A DNA stretch of 64,000 bases, from the NCBI RefSeq assembly GCF_017302985.1, contig NZ_JAFIMU010000013.1:310001-374000 (forward strand), read 5' to 3'. A program made the translations under genes and the position numbers. The DNA is from Corallococcus macrosporus. GTDB lineage: Bacteria; Myxococcota; Myxococcia; Myxococcales; Myxococcaceae. Under the pieces are notes generated by a model that did not search any database, had not been told where the DNA came from, and worked only from the letters and a program-made list of their open reading frames with translations. Numbering within the stretch: position 1 is the first letter of the stretch; each line of letters begins with the position of its first letter. Below are positions 18,801 through 25,764 of the stretch, piece by piece.

Positions 18801-20899
18801 TGGAGATCGAGGCACAGGAGTCGCTGCTGGCCTCGCTGGAGGGCAAGCGCGGCGTGTCCATGGACCCCGCGGAGGCCACCCGCCGCATCCAGCAGGGCGA
18901 GAAGACGCTGGAGAACCTGCGCCAGCGCATGAAGGAGGTGGACGCCTTCACGCCCCTGGAGCTGGCGGAGTTCGCCCAGGGCGTGCGCGCGAAGCCGCAG
19001 TACCTCAAGGAACCGCCGCGCCTGTTCACCAAGAAGACAGGCCCGCCCGGGAAGGCGACGGCGAAGAAGGCGGCCAAGAAGGGCGGAGGCGGCAAGAAGA
19101 AGCAGGCGCCGGTGCTCACCGTGACGGACACGGAGCCGGTCATCGCGCAGACGGGCCGGGCCAACGACGCCTGGCCCAACACCGCGCATCATGCCGCGCA
19201 CCCGGACGTGGGGCCGTTCTCGAAGAAGCCGCCGCTGAAGGACGACCCGTTCATCGAAGGCGCGGAGCGCGAGGTCTTCACCCAGGCGCAGCGCGAGCGC
19301 ACGACGCTGAAGCTGGACTCGAAGGACACGGTGGCGCAGATCGGCCCCGCGTGGGAGGAGATCAAACCCGGCACCACGGAGAGCCGCTACTACAAGCTGG
19401 TGGAGGTGACGCGCGTCAACGGTGAGAAGGAATACCTCCAGCTCATCATGTCCAAGCGCTCCGGCAACCGCTGGGAGGTGCGCGGCAGCCTCACCACCGA
19501 GGCCGGCGGGACGCTGGAGAACGTCCAGTCCAAGAAGATGACGGAGGCGGTGCTCGGCAACCAGCTGGGCCCGACGGAGAAGTTCCGGCGGCTGGACTTC
19601 AAGCCCCTGGGCGAGGCGCAGGGCAGCGGCTTCGACGAGATCATCGTCGAGTTCGACCACGCCGCGGATCCGAAGTTCGCGAAGCTCCATGTCGTGGAGG
19701 TCAAGGGTGGCGGCCACGCTCCGACGCTCGAGAAGTTCACCGCGGTGGGAGAGAACCTCCGCCAGAACCTGGACGAGCTGCGCGACAAGCTGACCGACCT
19801 GGCCTGGGCGAAGGCGCATGGCCTGGGGCCGGCGCACCTGGAGGCGCTGGGCAAGGCCATTGATGAATGGCAGCTCTCCATCGAGCTGCGCATCGGGCCC
19901 AAGACGCCCCTGCCCGCGCCGGGCCGGGACCTGGTGGGCCGCGTCGAGCGCATCGCGGATGCGTGGCGCAAGCTGTCCCTGGTCCACGCCGTCATCCCCG
20001 AGGGCGTCGCGGCCCGCGCCGAAATCGAGACCTTGATGAAGGAGTTCAAGGCCGCGCTGCACAAGGGCCGCGTCAAGCCCACGATGAAGGCGCTGGAGAA
20101 GGTGGAGAAGGCCCTCAAGGGCTCCAAGCGCAAGCCGGGCCTGCTGGCGCAGTACAACATCGACCCCAACAAGCTGAAGAGCCTCATCCACAGCCTGGAC
20201 CCGAACGTGAAGCCGGGGGAGATCGCCCGCATCACCGAGCCGTTCGAGGCCGCCAAGCGCGTGCGCACCATTGGCCCCACCGGCAACATCCTGGGCTGGG
20301 GAGACTTCGACATCACCGTCTCGCGCAGCTGGCGCAGCCGCCGGTTCAAGCCCTTCGAGCTGGCGCAGATGCGCGACCTCCAGAAGGGGCTGGAGGCCAT
20401 CCCGGAGCTGGACCCGCTGACGTACGGCACCCTGTCGCTGCGCGACCGGCAGCAGGCGCTCAAGAAGTCGGTGAGCGCGGCCATGGACGCGCTGGGCATC
20501 CCCAAGTCACGCCGTCCCCGGGTGGAGTTCCAGAACCTGGCGGCGGGGGACTACGGCTGGATGGAGTGGAACTTCAACGTGACGCCCCAGGGCCGGCTGT
20601 CGCCCATGAACCGCAGGGGCGTCATCGTCATCAACGAGAACCTGGACGTGGGCGACGCGGTGGGCACCGCCGTCCACGAGTCGCGCCACTACTACCAGGC
20701 GTACCAGGCCTACCAGTACTCGCTGGGCCGGCAGTCGCATCCGTTCTCGCGCCGGTGGTGGCGCAACCTGCCCGGCTCCGGCGGCCACTACTACGGGCCT
20801 GGCGACCCCCGGTACTTCCGTCAGCCCATTGAAACAGACGCGGAGAGCTTTGGCCGCCGCGTCATCGATCTCTTGCCGCCCATCTGGCCTCCTCCATGA
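12884..20899 (+). CDS. Giant eCIS-associated multidomain protein, putative payload
   Basis: A 2671-residue protein, the largest in the window. In order: a disordered Pro/Ala-rich N-terminus (1-480); a Lys/Glu-rich helical region (about 560-960); three annexin-like repeats with GTDE-type motifs near 1008, 1090 and 1172 and a fourth near 1438; a hydrophobic block (about 1619-1690) with two or three membrane-spanning stretches; a helical region with GEEGLHLLQ; a Lys-rich linker near 2055; a PD-(D/E)xK-like nuclease motif (GFDEIIV with Asp2251, VEVKGG with Glu2272 and Lys2274); and a C-terminal metallopeptidase-like motif HESRH (His2598 to His2602) followed by QPIETDAE. The last is typical of toxin metallopeptidases. 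I infer a payload with toxin domains; a tape-measure role cannot be excluded. GTG start behind GGGGGGA. Confidence 0.8.
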   Translation: MRIREQGSKASAKATIRKGSGRTPSSSAALPRAPGVVPRGPSSSNPARELAARLASLKGAPPPLHGSVLRETARDQERRWSDPAWRTLGGPRSHLFEPCPGHPPEVALLSTPGAVEAELGIHGLAPQPNTGLAQASGAAQPATLAQQEEDARRREAARMSVLPPGSADQLGDLAAWLAEARASDLTPSTPLEPGPFTAGPATLDANAGSASLGGSTSPTGALPPDTTVDVPNAGGEGATPDHAPAPAAVPAGTAPGGMNEAARIDTVVSALAARSGVRIVIRPASGGTGPGAVAKPPPIQTDATVGTGLPEDRPPLAVPVAPAAMDAQKQLADAHAQGVQGIQQGLETAPEPKGAIPVEPPALAPAPPPAPTAEAPVSAAPIPAAPAVSEGADPVTAWKGRIGGTTAKVPEPKLPPAPRYTFKITQAAVDPNAVRAARLKQLEDEGKKAITPAQQPKDLPAIPDDPTGKASSLVDVKCDRKLEVKEAKLPDLQKSPLGHVPEIGSQLMRDDGGHMLIKGPLGDLVYKPGGPKPTDPDKLKDWTLLQKKITAAADKQKKANVQPKEPAKGITVLEQPAPAPINVPDFARVDIGDVLARLLAAPDKYADAAVQKAREAYVPGGLDASWGTALVAAERPIFAAELQRVADAAQIKKEDLDAKVEARRKQLVDTHAATTDTLSKAHEDAKKSLEESGKTFAGSLARMRASIDAQSEAKAAAIQGGVDLTEARRKRDALIAAVDTKVSNWVVRYDQNGKRFKEAFSKAATDQMRAYELAALQDEWQLKKDAGEDPVKLKAATEAYRPTKKWLDDRRKEIGAVVTKAKRDIDQSVERYQQELRDAGKEAKEVIRDWHAKQIGYERGFWDRLLGWILDWLAAAHDESRAWEAARAQENKASLDQNMLFLAEVRLRQGEELNEEAIKGNNALSEEQKAILLSYYGKGGKDPVQALAEGLAVRITGQRKKPLQEALEKELLASTDLERLKVVVDKQEPLFSNRARNISLKVWEGVDQWGTDEKKIFDALANLNPLQGHYIEVLYQQEHNENLRERLKSELDDYFSTTTHDWDKAEALLSGNAAKAAAVELNDAMEGTFLGTGLGTDEAAILTLLRGKTPEQIEAIKKAYREKYNKDLVAQMDDELRSGALKTHDADEMHALVEGRTEDARAIEMDRAMRGGWFFGLGTDRQAMEGVYDRIRKETEADAQKYGWDSKTLRAELLKRNQAIDAAYEKQYGKDWTERVGGESALSAAFHDEMQGDELKLIEGLRDDKGLQVDAARIHIEHTSVFYADDKIIRDAMSAEGKRQIADARRDGYLDMQERMDIERGLDEAKVKPASEGPLTEEDRKKGRISELEFLEKWSPEKVQARLAKERKEVDVQAKAKAQANAPANMKALAAEYDSAYVEGTELQVTFDQAVRMDTSGADREAVDALLKKGYLTDAEVVQYAVQGAGTDEDALKEVLAGKTKAEIEAIAEEWAKNNPPDPGDTRTPYQRFRDRLDEDLSGREEFDILDLVDFGEPVTPQEKADRAWRRVDFEARSTNGMASAEYQLVLDQASALSAEVAALERHERMRPRPGDTNYTVDGLRTWQDDWEKKTERVAVQAEHADESVKMHREQVDFVTDRLVNILGAVVMAVVVAIGVVVSIFFPPAGVGFWAAFGAFMASSTVLVGTAVATAAVMMATKAAMKGSAYGWEEAATDAGVGALDALTAAATAGMGSKLLKLGFLARMAEEGGMLARMTAHGLAQGAEGLVQSVPSAFLGNVLNDENYKGGNALFNVLAGTAMQAAPGAVLAGGMGALGGIAKPHVPPRTGDLLHFRGTPQERLTLFKKWKAENPAGNMKEFLREFDDGLIKQLSNDFDKKQLQRAMRKELLEHIPPAQRKAFANTPIELVSEADFQKLTGSKTGQAVTMFRRGKPTIVLKAGADLSELGEEGLHLLQRHDKATRDLVKSLDETALRHWDKLPIEKQVQLYRNKLRLEIEAQESLLASLEGKRGVSMDPAEATRRIQQGEKTLENLRQRMKEVDAFTPLELAEFAQGVRAKPQYLKEPPRLFTKKTGPPGKATAKKAAKKGGGGKKKQAPVLTVTDTEPVIAQTGRANDAWPNTAHHAAHPDVGPFSKKPPLKDDPFIEGAEREVFTQAQRERTTLKLDSKDTVAQIGPAWEEIKPGTTESRYYKLVEVTRVNGEKEYLQLIMSKRSGNRWEVRGSLTTEAGGTLENVQSKKMTEAVLGNQLGPTEKFRRLDFKPLGEAQGSGFDEIIVEFDHAADPKFAKLHVVEVKGGGHAPTLEKFTAVGENLRQNLDELRDKLTDLAWAKAHGLGPAHLEALGKAIDEWQLSIELRIGPKTPLPAPGRDLVGRVERIADAWRKLSLVHAVIPEGVAARAEIETLMKEFKAALHKGRVKPTMKALEKVEKALKGSKRKPGLLAQYNIDPNKLKSLIHSLDPNVKPGEIARITEPFEAAKRVRTIGPTGNILGWGDFDITVSRSWRSRRFKPFELAQMRDLQKGLEAIPELDPLTYGTLSLRDRQQALKKSVSAAMDALGIPKSRRPRVEFQNLAAGDYGWMEWNFNVTPQGRLSPMNRRGVIVINENLDVGDAVGTAVHESRHYYQAYQAYQYSLGRQSHPFSRRWWRNLPGSGGHYYGPGDPRYFRQPIETDAESFGRRVIDLLPPIWPPP

Positions 20900-20911
20900 T
20901 GAGGTTCCGAC

Positions 20912-21436
20912 ATGCGCGTCGCCCCATCCACCTCCGTCACCTGCTTCGTGTGCGGCTCCACGTTCACCGTCCACAACAAGGTGGACCTGGACGGAGGACG
21001 GCGGACCGTCCTCCAGGAGCCGTCCGCCTGTCCCTTCTGTGACGCTCCCCTGCGGAGCATCCCGAAGCTGGACGTGGGCGTGGCCAAGAGCCTGCTGCTC
21101 ACCGAGGCCGGCGCACCGGAAGAGAAGAAGGCCTACGGGACGGTGGAGCGGTTCCTGGAGCGCTTCACCCGCACGGAGGCGGAGGTGGACGCGCTGCTGA
21201 CGCTGGCGCGCGAACTGGACCTGGGGGCGTGGGAGGAAGCCAACCTGGCGCGGCTCCAGCGGAGCAAGGACGCGGGGTTGAAGACGGAGACGAAGTTCGT
21301 CGCGAAGCTGCGGAAGGAGGCGGAGGACGGTGGCCTCTTCGATCGATTGCAGCGCGCCGCGACGCCCGTCAAAGATGCGCACCGCGCCCTGTGGAACCGC
21401 CACATGGCCGTCTTCGAGCAGCGGAAGCAACCGTAA
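20912..21436 (+). CDS. Zinc-ribbon protein of the eCIS forward arm
   Basis: A 174-residue protein. Two CxxC pairs (CFVCGS near residues 11-14 and ACPFCDAPL about 30 residues later) would form a zinc ribbon. The remaining 120 residues are charged and helical, with no recognised domain. The gene starts 12 bases after the giant gene ends and is followed after 6 bases by the next one, so it should be co-transcribed with them. A role as an adaptor or regulator for the giant protein is possible, but nothing in the sequence proves it. Confidence 0.75.
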   Translation: MRVAPSTSVTCFVCGSTFTVHNKVDLDGGRRTVLQEPSACPFCDAPLRSIPKLDVGVAKSLLLTEAGAPEEKKAYGTVERFLERFTRTEAEVDALLTLARELDLGAWEEANLARLQRSKDAGLKTETKFVAKLRKEAEDGGLFDRLQRAATPVKDAHRALWNRHMAVFEQRKQP

Positions 21437-21442
21437 GGCGGG

Positions 21443-22219
21443 ATGACCATGGCCGAGTCCTCGAACAGCGCTCCTGGCACGTGGGCCGGGCTCTTCTCCT
21501 CCGAATGGGGAGAGGACGTCCACGCTCGGGAGCTGATGAAGCGCTTCACCGCGATGGCGCTGGCGAAGCCGAACACCCCGGTCACGCACCTGCGGACGCT
21601 GGCGGACGTGCTGGCGTCGCTCATCGTGCTCACGGGTGCCACGGAGGCCCGCGCGGCGGCCGAGCCGCTGGTGCCGATGTGCGAGCCCGCGCTCACTCAG
21701 GCCGGGCGGCTCTTCGAGTCCGTGGATCCTCCGCGCGTCGCCATCCAGGTGCTGTCGTTCGCGAACGCGGCGGAGGCCTGCGGGGCCGCGCGGGGGCTGG
21801 TGGAGGCTTCGCCCGCGAAGACGTGGCTGGCGGCCATCGCGAAGACGGTGAAGAAGCAGGACGACCTGCTGCTCTACCGCTGCGGGCTGGTGGCGCTGTG
21901 CCTGGGCGACCCGGACCTGGCGGCGAAGCTGGTGGGGGGCGGGAAGCTCCCGGCGACGCTCACGCCCGGGGAGCAGTTCGGCTTCAACGTCCAGGGCTTC
22001 GTGCGCTACCTGGCGACGGCGATGAAGGTCCAGGCCCGGGCGGAAGCGGTGCGGCCCGCGTGGGAGTCCTACGTGGAGGGCTATCCGAAGAACAAGGCCG
22101 CGGAGCGGGCCTCGTGGAGTGACCTGGTGTGGGCCGCGCGCGCGTACTTCGTGGGCGTGGAGGGGCGGCCGGTGGCGCGGGTGGGTGAAGCCCTGCATGC
22201 GCGAGTGAAGCCGGCCTGA
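21443..22219 (+). CDS. Hypothetical helical protein of the eCIS forward arm
   Basis: A 258-residue protein I do not recognise. It has no signal peptide or membrane segment. The composition is rich in Ala and Leu with regularly spaced helices, reminiscent of TPR- or HEAT-like alpha solenoids, for example AEACGAARGLVEASPAKTWL and LLLYRCGLVALCLGDPDLAA. The start is MTMAES, so either ATG could serve. The stop overlaps the ATG of the next gene by one base (TGATG), which indicates translational coupling. Confidence 0.7.
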   Translation: MTMAESSNSAPGTWAGLFSSEWGEDVHARELMKRFTAMALAKPNTPVTHLRTLADVLASLIVLTGATEARAAAEPLVPMCEPALTQAGRLFESVDPPRVAIQVLSFANAAEACGAARGLVEASPAKTWLAAIAKTVKKQDDLLLYRCGLVALCLGDPDLAAKLVGGGKLPATLTPGEQFGFNVQGFVRYLATAMKVQARAEAVRPAWESYVEGYPKNKAAERASWSDLVWAARAYFVGVEGRPVARVGEALHARVKPA

Positions 22220-23760
22220 TGCGCTCCCCTGCCCTCGTCGCGCGGCCGGAGGTTTCGTTCGAGGCGCTGGACCGGGTGCTGGAGGCGATGGGCTGGTTCC
22301 TCGAGTCCGAAAGCCAGACGCCTCCGCTCATCCCCGGTGAGCCGGAGCTCGCGGTGTACGTGCACCGGGGGACGGACACCTCGCTGCACTACACGTTCAA
22401 TCCGGTGCTCCGGCTGCGGGTGCTCGAGTTCTCCGGCCGCGATGCGTTGGGACAGTGGGCGGTCGTGCGCAAGGCGGTGCCGGTGCTGGATGCTCCGGCG
22501 CTGGCGGCGCTGCTGACGTCGTCGGAGACGCGCGAGGTGCTGCTGGGATTGCTGGCCACGGAGACGCTGCGCGAGCGCGCGTCGCTGGACCGCGTGGCGG
22601 CGCTGCGGTTCCACCCGGAGTTCAGCGTGTCGCGGACGGCGGAGCGCGTGCTGGCGTCGCTGGTACCGGACGGGACGGAGGAAGCGTTCCAGCGGCTGAA
22701 GGAGGAGAAGGCGGCGCATCCGGACCGCTCCGTGCTGTTCGCGCACCTGCCCGGCGAGGAGCAGCGGCGTCAGGTGCTGCGCTGGCTCATCCACGACTTC
22801 ACGGCGTCGAATCCGGACATCGACGCGGTGCTGAACTCGGCGCTGGTGGATGAGGACGCGGAGGTGCGGATGACGGCGGTGCTGGCGGCGGCGCGGCTGC
22901 AGGCCCGCTCGGTGCTGCCGGCGGTGCGCGAAGCGGACATCCCCACGTCGACGCGGAAAGGCGCGGCGCTGCTGGGTCGGTACTTCTATGCGGGCCTGCG
23001 GAACGTGGTTGCCGAGCTGCTCGCGGGCCGGCTGCCGCCCCCGGAGGGTTCAGCGAAGCGCGAGCGGATGGAGCCACTCCTGCGCGCGCTGGTCGGTCCC
23101 GTGGAAGTGCGGAACGATCTCCAGTTGCTCCTGTATGCGCTGACGACGCCCGTGGATCCGGGACCGCGTCCCGAGTCGTTGCCGGAAGCACTGGTGGAAC
23201 GGGACGGCATCTACCGGCTGCGCCGCTCCGGGCTGGAGGCGCGCTGGGTGCCGCCCGTGGAGCACTGGCTGGGGGCGGAGGAAACACTGCGGCGGGTGAA
23301 GTCACCGGGCTACTTCGTCGCACGGGTGCCCGTGGGCCGGGCCGCGGCGGCCTGGGCGCTGGCGACTTCACAGGGGCCGGTGGGCACGGTGGGGCCTGAC
23401 GCGGAGGAACCCTTGCCCTGCACGCGGGCGGAAGCGGAGCAGGTGTGCTCGGCGCTGGCCCGCATTGAAGGCGTGGAGCTGCGGCTGCCGGCCCACGAGG
23501 AATGGGAGATGGCGGCCCGAGGGCCGGATGGGCGGCTGTTCCCGTGGGGCAGTTCGATGATGGAGGACGGGGCTTCGCGTGCTTCTCCCTGGGGGGTGGA
23601 GAAGCTGGTGGATTCGCTGCCGCAGTGGACCCGGGAAGGCCTGCTCTGCGGCGGACGGGAGCAACCGCTGTGCTCTTCCCGCCGCGAGGTGGCGGCGGAG
23701 GCTGGGACGGTGGTGGGAACAGTGCGGTGGGTGTGCTGGACCAACCCAGGGCGTGCTTGA
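22219..23760 (+). CDS. HEAT-like repeat protein with C-terminal FGE-sulfatase-like domain
   Basis: A 513-residue protein. The first 300 residues contain helical-repeat segments (FNPVLRLRVLEFSGRDAL, ALVDEDAEVRMTAVLAAARL) like HEAT repeats. From about residue 350 the sequence resembles a formylglycine-generating-enzyme domain: PCTRAEAEQVCSALARIEGV, LRLPAHEEWEMAARGPDG, LFPWGSS, SPWGVEKLVD and a C-terminal VRWVCW. It is shorter than the catalytic family and lacks the full C-terminal lobe with its reactive Cys pair, so sulfatase activation is unlikely. Such domains often serve as binding or structural modules. It closes the forward cluster by coupling to the preceding gene. A break of about 150 bases follows before the deaminase-like gene. 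Confidence 0.75.
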   Translation: MRSPALVARPEVSFEALDRVLEAMGWFLESESQTPPLIPGEPELAVYVHRGTDTSLHYTFNPVLRLRVLEFSGRDALGQWAVVRKAVPVLDAPALAALLTSSETREVLLGLLATETLRERASLDRVAALRFHPEFSVSRTAERVLASLVPDGTEEAFQRLKEEKAAHPDRSVLFAHLPGEEQRRQVLRWLIHDFTASNPDIDAVLNSALVDEDAEVRMTAVLAAARLQARSVLPAVREADIPTSTRKGAALLGRYFYAGLRNVVAELLAGRLPPPEGSAKRERMEPLLRALVGPVEVRNDLQLLLYALTTPVDPGPRPESLPEALVERDGIYRLRRSGLEARWVPPVEHWLGAEETLRRVKSPGYFVARVPVGRAAAAWALATSQGPVGTVGPDAEEPLPCTRAEAEQVCSALARIEGVELRLPAHEEWEMAARGPDGRLFPWGSSMMEDGASRASPWGVEKLVDSLPQWTREGLLCGGREQPLCSSRREVAAEAGTVVGTVRWVCWTNPGRA

Positions 23761-23909
23761 CGCGGCATCCAATGCCTTGTGCGGTTCGGCTTCCCAGCCC
23801 ATCAATGCCAAGCATGTGAGACCTACCGGCCACGTCGCGGCGCGCCTGCCTTCAGTCCGGCATGATCTGGTTCCGATTTCCCAACCAGCACAGAAGGCGG
23901 GCGACCCCA

Positions 23910-24797
23910 GTGATATCCAACAAGCAACTTGAGTCCCTGGCGGAGATTTCCTCGCCGAAACAAGAAGACGTGCTCCAGATGACGTCGCTCTTGTTTCTGG
24001 CCTACGCAAAGGCCGAGGCCGAAAAGAAGAACAGCAGCAAAAACAAGGCCAAGGCCCCGCAGGAGATCCAGGCAATGGCGCTTGATGGACACATGCTCGT
24101 CTCCGGAAACAGCAGCCTGGAGTTCATCGATCTCGTCGATTTCTTTGGCAAGAAAAAATCACGGATCGAAGTTGCCCCCAAGCTCTCCAAACTGCTCGAA
24201 TGCTCACTGAATAAAATCAAAACCATGGACAACGATTCACAGTCTCACAATATCCCAATGCTTGAAAAGGTCGTCGCCGAGTTCTCCGAGCGATGCAGCC
24301 TAATAAACAGCAATACTGAGTACAGCAAGAAGGTCGGAATCGTTCCTCGCCTGAATTCCCTCAAGAACATCGAGGATGAAAACCCCAATAACGCTGCAAT
24401 CTTTTTCCGCAACCACGACCCTGCTCGTCTTAGCCACGAGTGGCTCAATATCAGCAAGCCAGGACAGATTCATGTCCTGAGCGGAGACGGAGAAATACAC
24501 GCAGAGCAAACCCTGCTTCTGGCACTTGCAAATCGTCTCTTCAATGGATTGATACCAACGAGGGACGTAGTCATCAGGGGAACCAAACCGCCCTGCTCTA
24601 CATGTCTAAAAGTGCTGACGGCCTTCAAGAAGGCATACCAGCTGGCCTACGAGGGGCGAAAACTGGAATTCGATGCCACCTCCAAGGGAAGAAACAACGA
24701 CAAGGCTGTCCTTTCACTAAGCGACTTCAAGGACTGCAAAGACCTGCGGTTCGAAACGCTCAAGAAATATTATTGCGCCGAGTTTCCGGACAGCTAA
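23910..24797 (+). CDS. Deaminase-fold protein, candidate toxin
   Basis: A protein of about 295 residues with the zinc motifs of the cytidine-deaminase superfamily: GEIHAEQTL (H-A-E) and, about 35 residues later, KPPCSTC (P-C-x2-C). These bind the catalytic zinc and carry the proton-shuttle glutamate. The spacing and flanks resemble deaminases in bacterial polymorphic toxins more than nucleoside salvage enzymes. The N-terminal 150 residues are Lys-rich and helical, without a recognised domain. Base composition and codon use are clearly more AT-rich than the neighbours, which suggests horizontal acquisition. I favour GTG at 23910, behind AAGGCGGG; an ATG at 23862 would add 16 residues. Its position at the end of the forward arm fits an eCIS cargo or immunity-linked role, which is an inference. 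Confidence 0.7.
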   Translation: MISNKQLESLAEISSPKQEDVLQMTSLLFLAYAKAEAEKKNSSKNKAKAPQEIQAMALDGHMLVSGNSSLEFIDLVDFFGKKKSRIEVAPKLSKLLECSLNKIKTMDNDSQSHNIPMLEKVVAEFSERCSLINSNTEYSKKVGIVPRLNSLKNIEDENPNNAAIFFRNHDPARLSHEWLNISKPGQIHVLSGDGEIHAEQTLLLALANRLFNGLIPTRDVVIRGTKPPCSTCLKVLTAFKKAYQLAYEGRKLEFDATSKGRNNDKAVLSLSDFKDCKDLRFETLKKYYCAEFPDS

Positions 24798-24814
24798 GTG
24801 CAATTCATTTCATT

Positions 24815-25036
24815 TTATTTTTTGGGCATCCGGATGCTCGGGTTCGCGGCGACCTTGGGCGCGCTCTTCGCCTTGAAGTTGCCTCCGGCCGCGGCCTTCA
24901 TCGTGGGCCCCGCGGCCGCGCTTCCCAGCAGGGTCCGGGGGGCGTCCGTCTTGGTTTGCTGCGAGGGCGCGATGGACTTGTTCATGGCCGGCTTGCGGTC
25001 GGGCGTCTTGCGCGTCTGGGGCGTCATCGTCTTCAT
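24815..25036 (-). CDS. Small Lys-rich basic protein, last gene of the structural operon
   Basis: A 73-residue protein rich in Lys, Ala, Thr and Pro, with no hydrophobic stretch and no recognised family. The ATG at 25036 overlaps the stop of the upstream gene (ATGA), so it is translationally coupled. The composition suggests a disordered, nucleic-acid- or acid-surface-binding tail. Its stop lies 17 bases from the stop of the deaminase gene on the opposite strand. The T-rich stretch between them is the only candidate for shared transcription termination. Confidence 0.65.
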   Translation of the reverse strand: MKTMTPQTRKTPDRKPAMNKSIAPSQQTKTDAPRTLLGSAAAGPTMKAAAGGNFKAKSAPKVAANPSIRMPKK

Positions 25037-25764
25037 GGCGTGCCTCCTGGGATGCGTCCGGCGGGGATGCCTTCCAGCTTGAGCAGCGCACCCGCTGGCG
25101 CTGGGACTTCCAGCTCCACCAGGCCTCCGGGACCGGTGCGGTGCACCTCCGCGCCGATTTCCAGGCGGCAGCCCACGGCAGGGCGTCCCGCTTGATCCTG
25201 CGCCAGCAGCCTGCGCCGGTCGTCGCTCACCACCACCGAGGGCCTTCTCAGCGCGACCTGGGCCTGCGCGATGTACACGCCGCGCTGGCCCTTCACGCTG
25301 GCTCGGACCTGGGCCCGGACCCGCGCGACTTCGGGGGACTTGCCTTCAGGTGGCTTCGCCAGAAGGGTCGCCTTGGAGGACGGCGGGCCTGGGAGCACGG
25401 CTCCTTCCCAGAGTGCTTCGAAGCCCTCATCCAGCCCCACCGCCGCGAGGGACAAGGGCAGACGCACAGGCTCCGCGCCGATCCAGAGTTCCTCGGGCGC
25501 GACGATGGCGACTTCGGGATCCAGCTGGACGTCGGCGATCCAGGACCAGCGCTCGGTGAGCAGGTCCGCGAGCCAGCCGGCCTCCTCGGGCGACATGCGC
25601 GCCAGGGCCTTCTCCACGTGCGCTGGGTCCGCCAGCCGCTGGAGCGCGGCGGCGCCATCCTTGAACCTCGCGTGCTCCAGCAGGCCGTCGAGCTGACCTG
25701 GAAGGTGATTGGAGAGGGAGCGCAACAAGTGCCCCAGTCGTTGCCTTGGAGGAAGTCCGTTCAT
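25033..25764 (-). CDS. Hypothetical protein of the eCIS structural operon
   Basis: A 243-residue protein I do not recognise. The first half is helical (QRLGHLLRSLSNHLPGQL, EKALARMSPEEAGWLADLL). The second half looks beta-rich, with VRAQVRASVKGQRGVYIAQ and a final GLVELEVPAPAGALLKLEG, like a small Ig-like or carbohydrate-binding-type fold. I chose the ATG at 25764 because a GAGGAGG element lies just upstream and the codon overlaps the previous stop. A longer reading frame upstream runs inside the preceding gene and was rejected. Coupling on both sides places it in the eCIS operon. Confidence 0.7.
   Translation of the reverse strand: MNGLPPRQRLGHLLRSLSNHLPGQLDGLLEHARFKDGAAALQRLADPAHVEKALARMSPEEAGWLADLLTERWSWIADVQLDPEVAIVAPEELWIGAEPVRLPLSLAAVGLDEGFEALWEGAVLPGPPSSKATLLAKPPEGKSPEVARVRAQVRASVKGQRGVYIAQAQVALRRPSVVVSDDRRRLLAQDQAGRPAVGCRLEIGAEVHRTGPGGLVELEVPAPAGALLKLEGIPAGRIPGGTP

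Noticed and set aside
12884-20899. The giant protein as tape measure
   Set aside because: It has coiled coils and a hydrophobic block, but toxin-type C-terminal motifs and annexin-like repeats fit a payload better. Not fully excluded.
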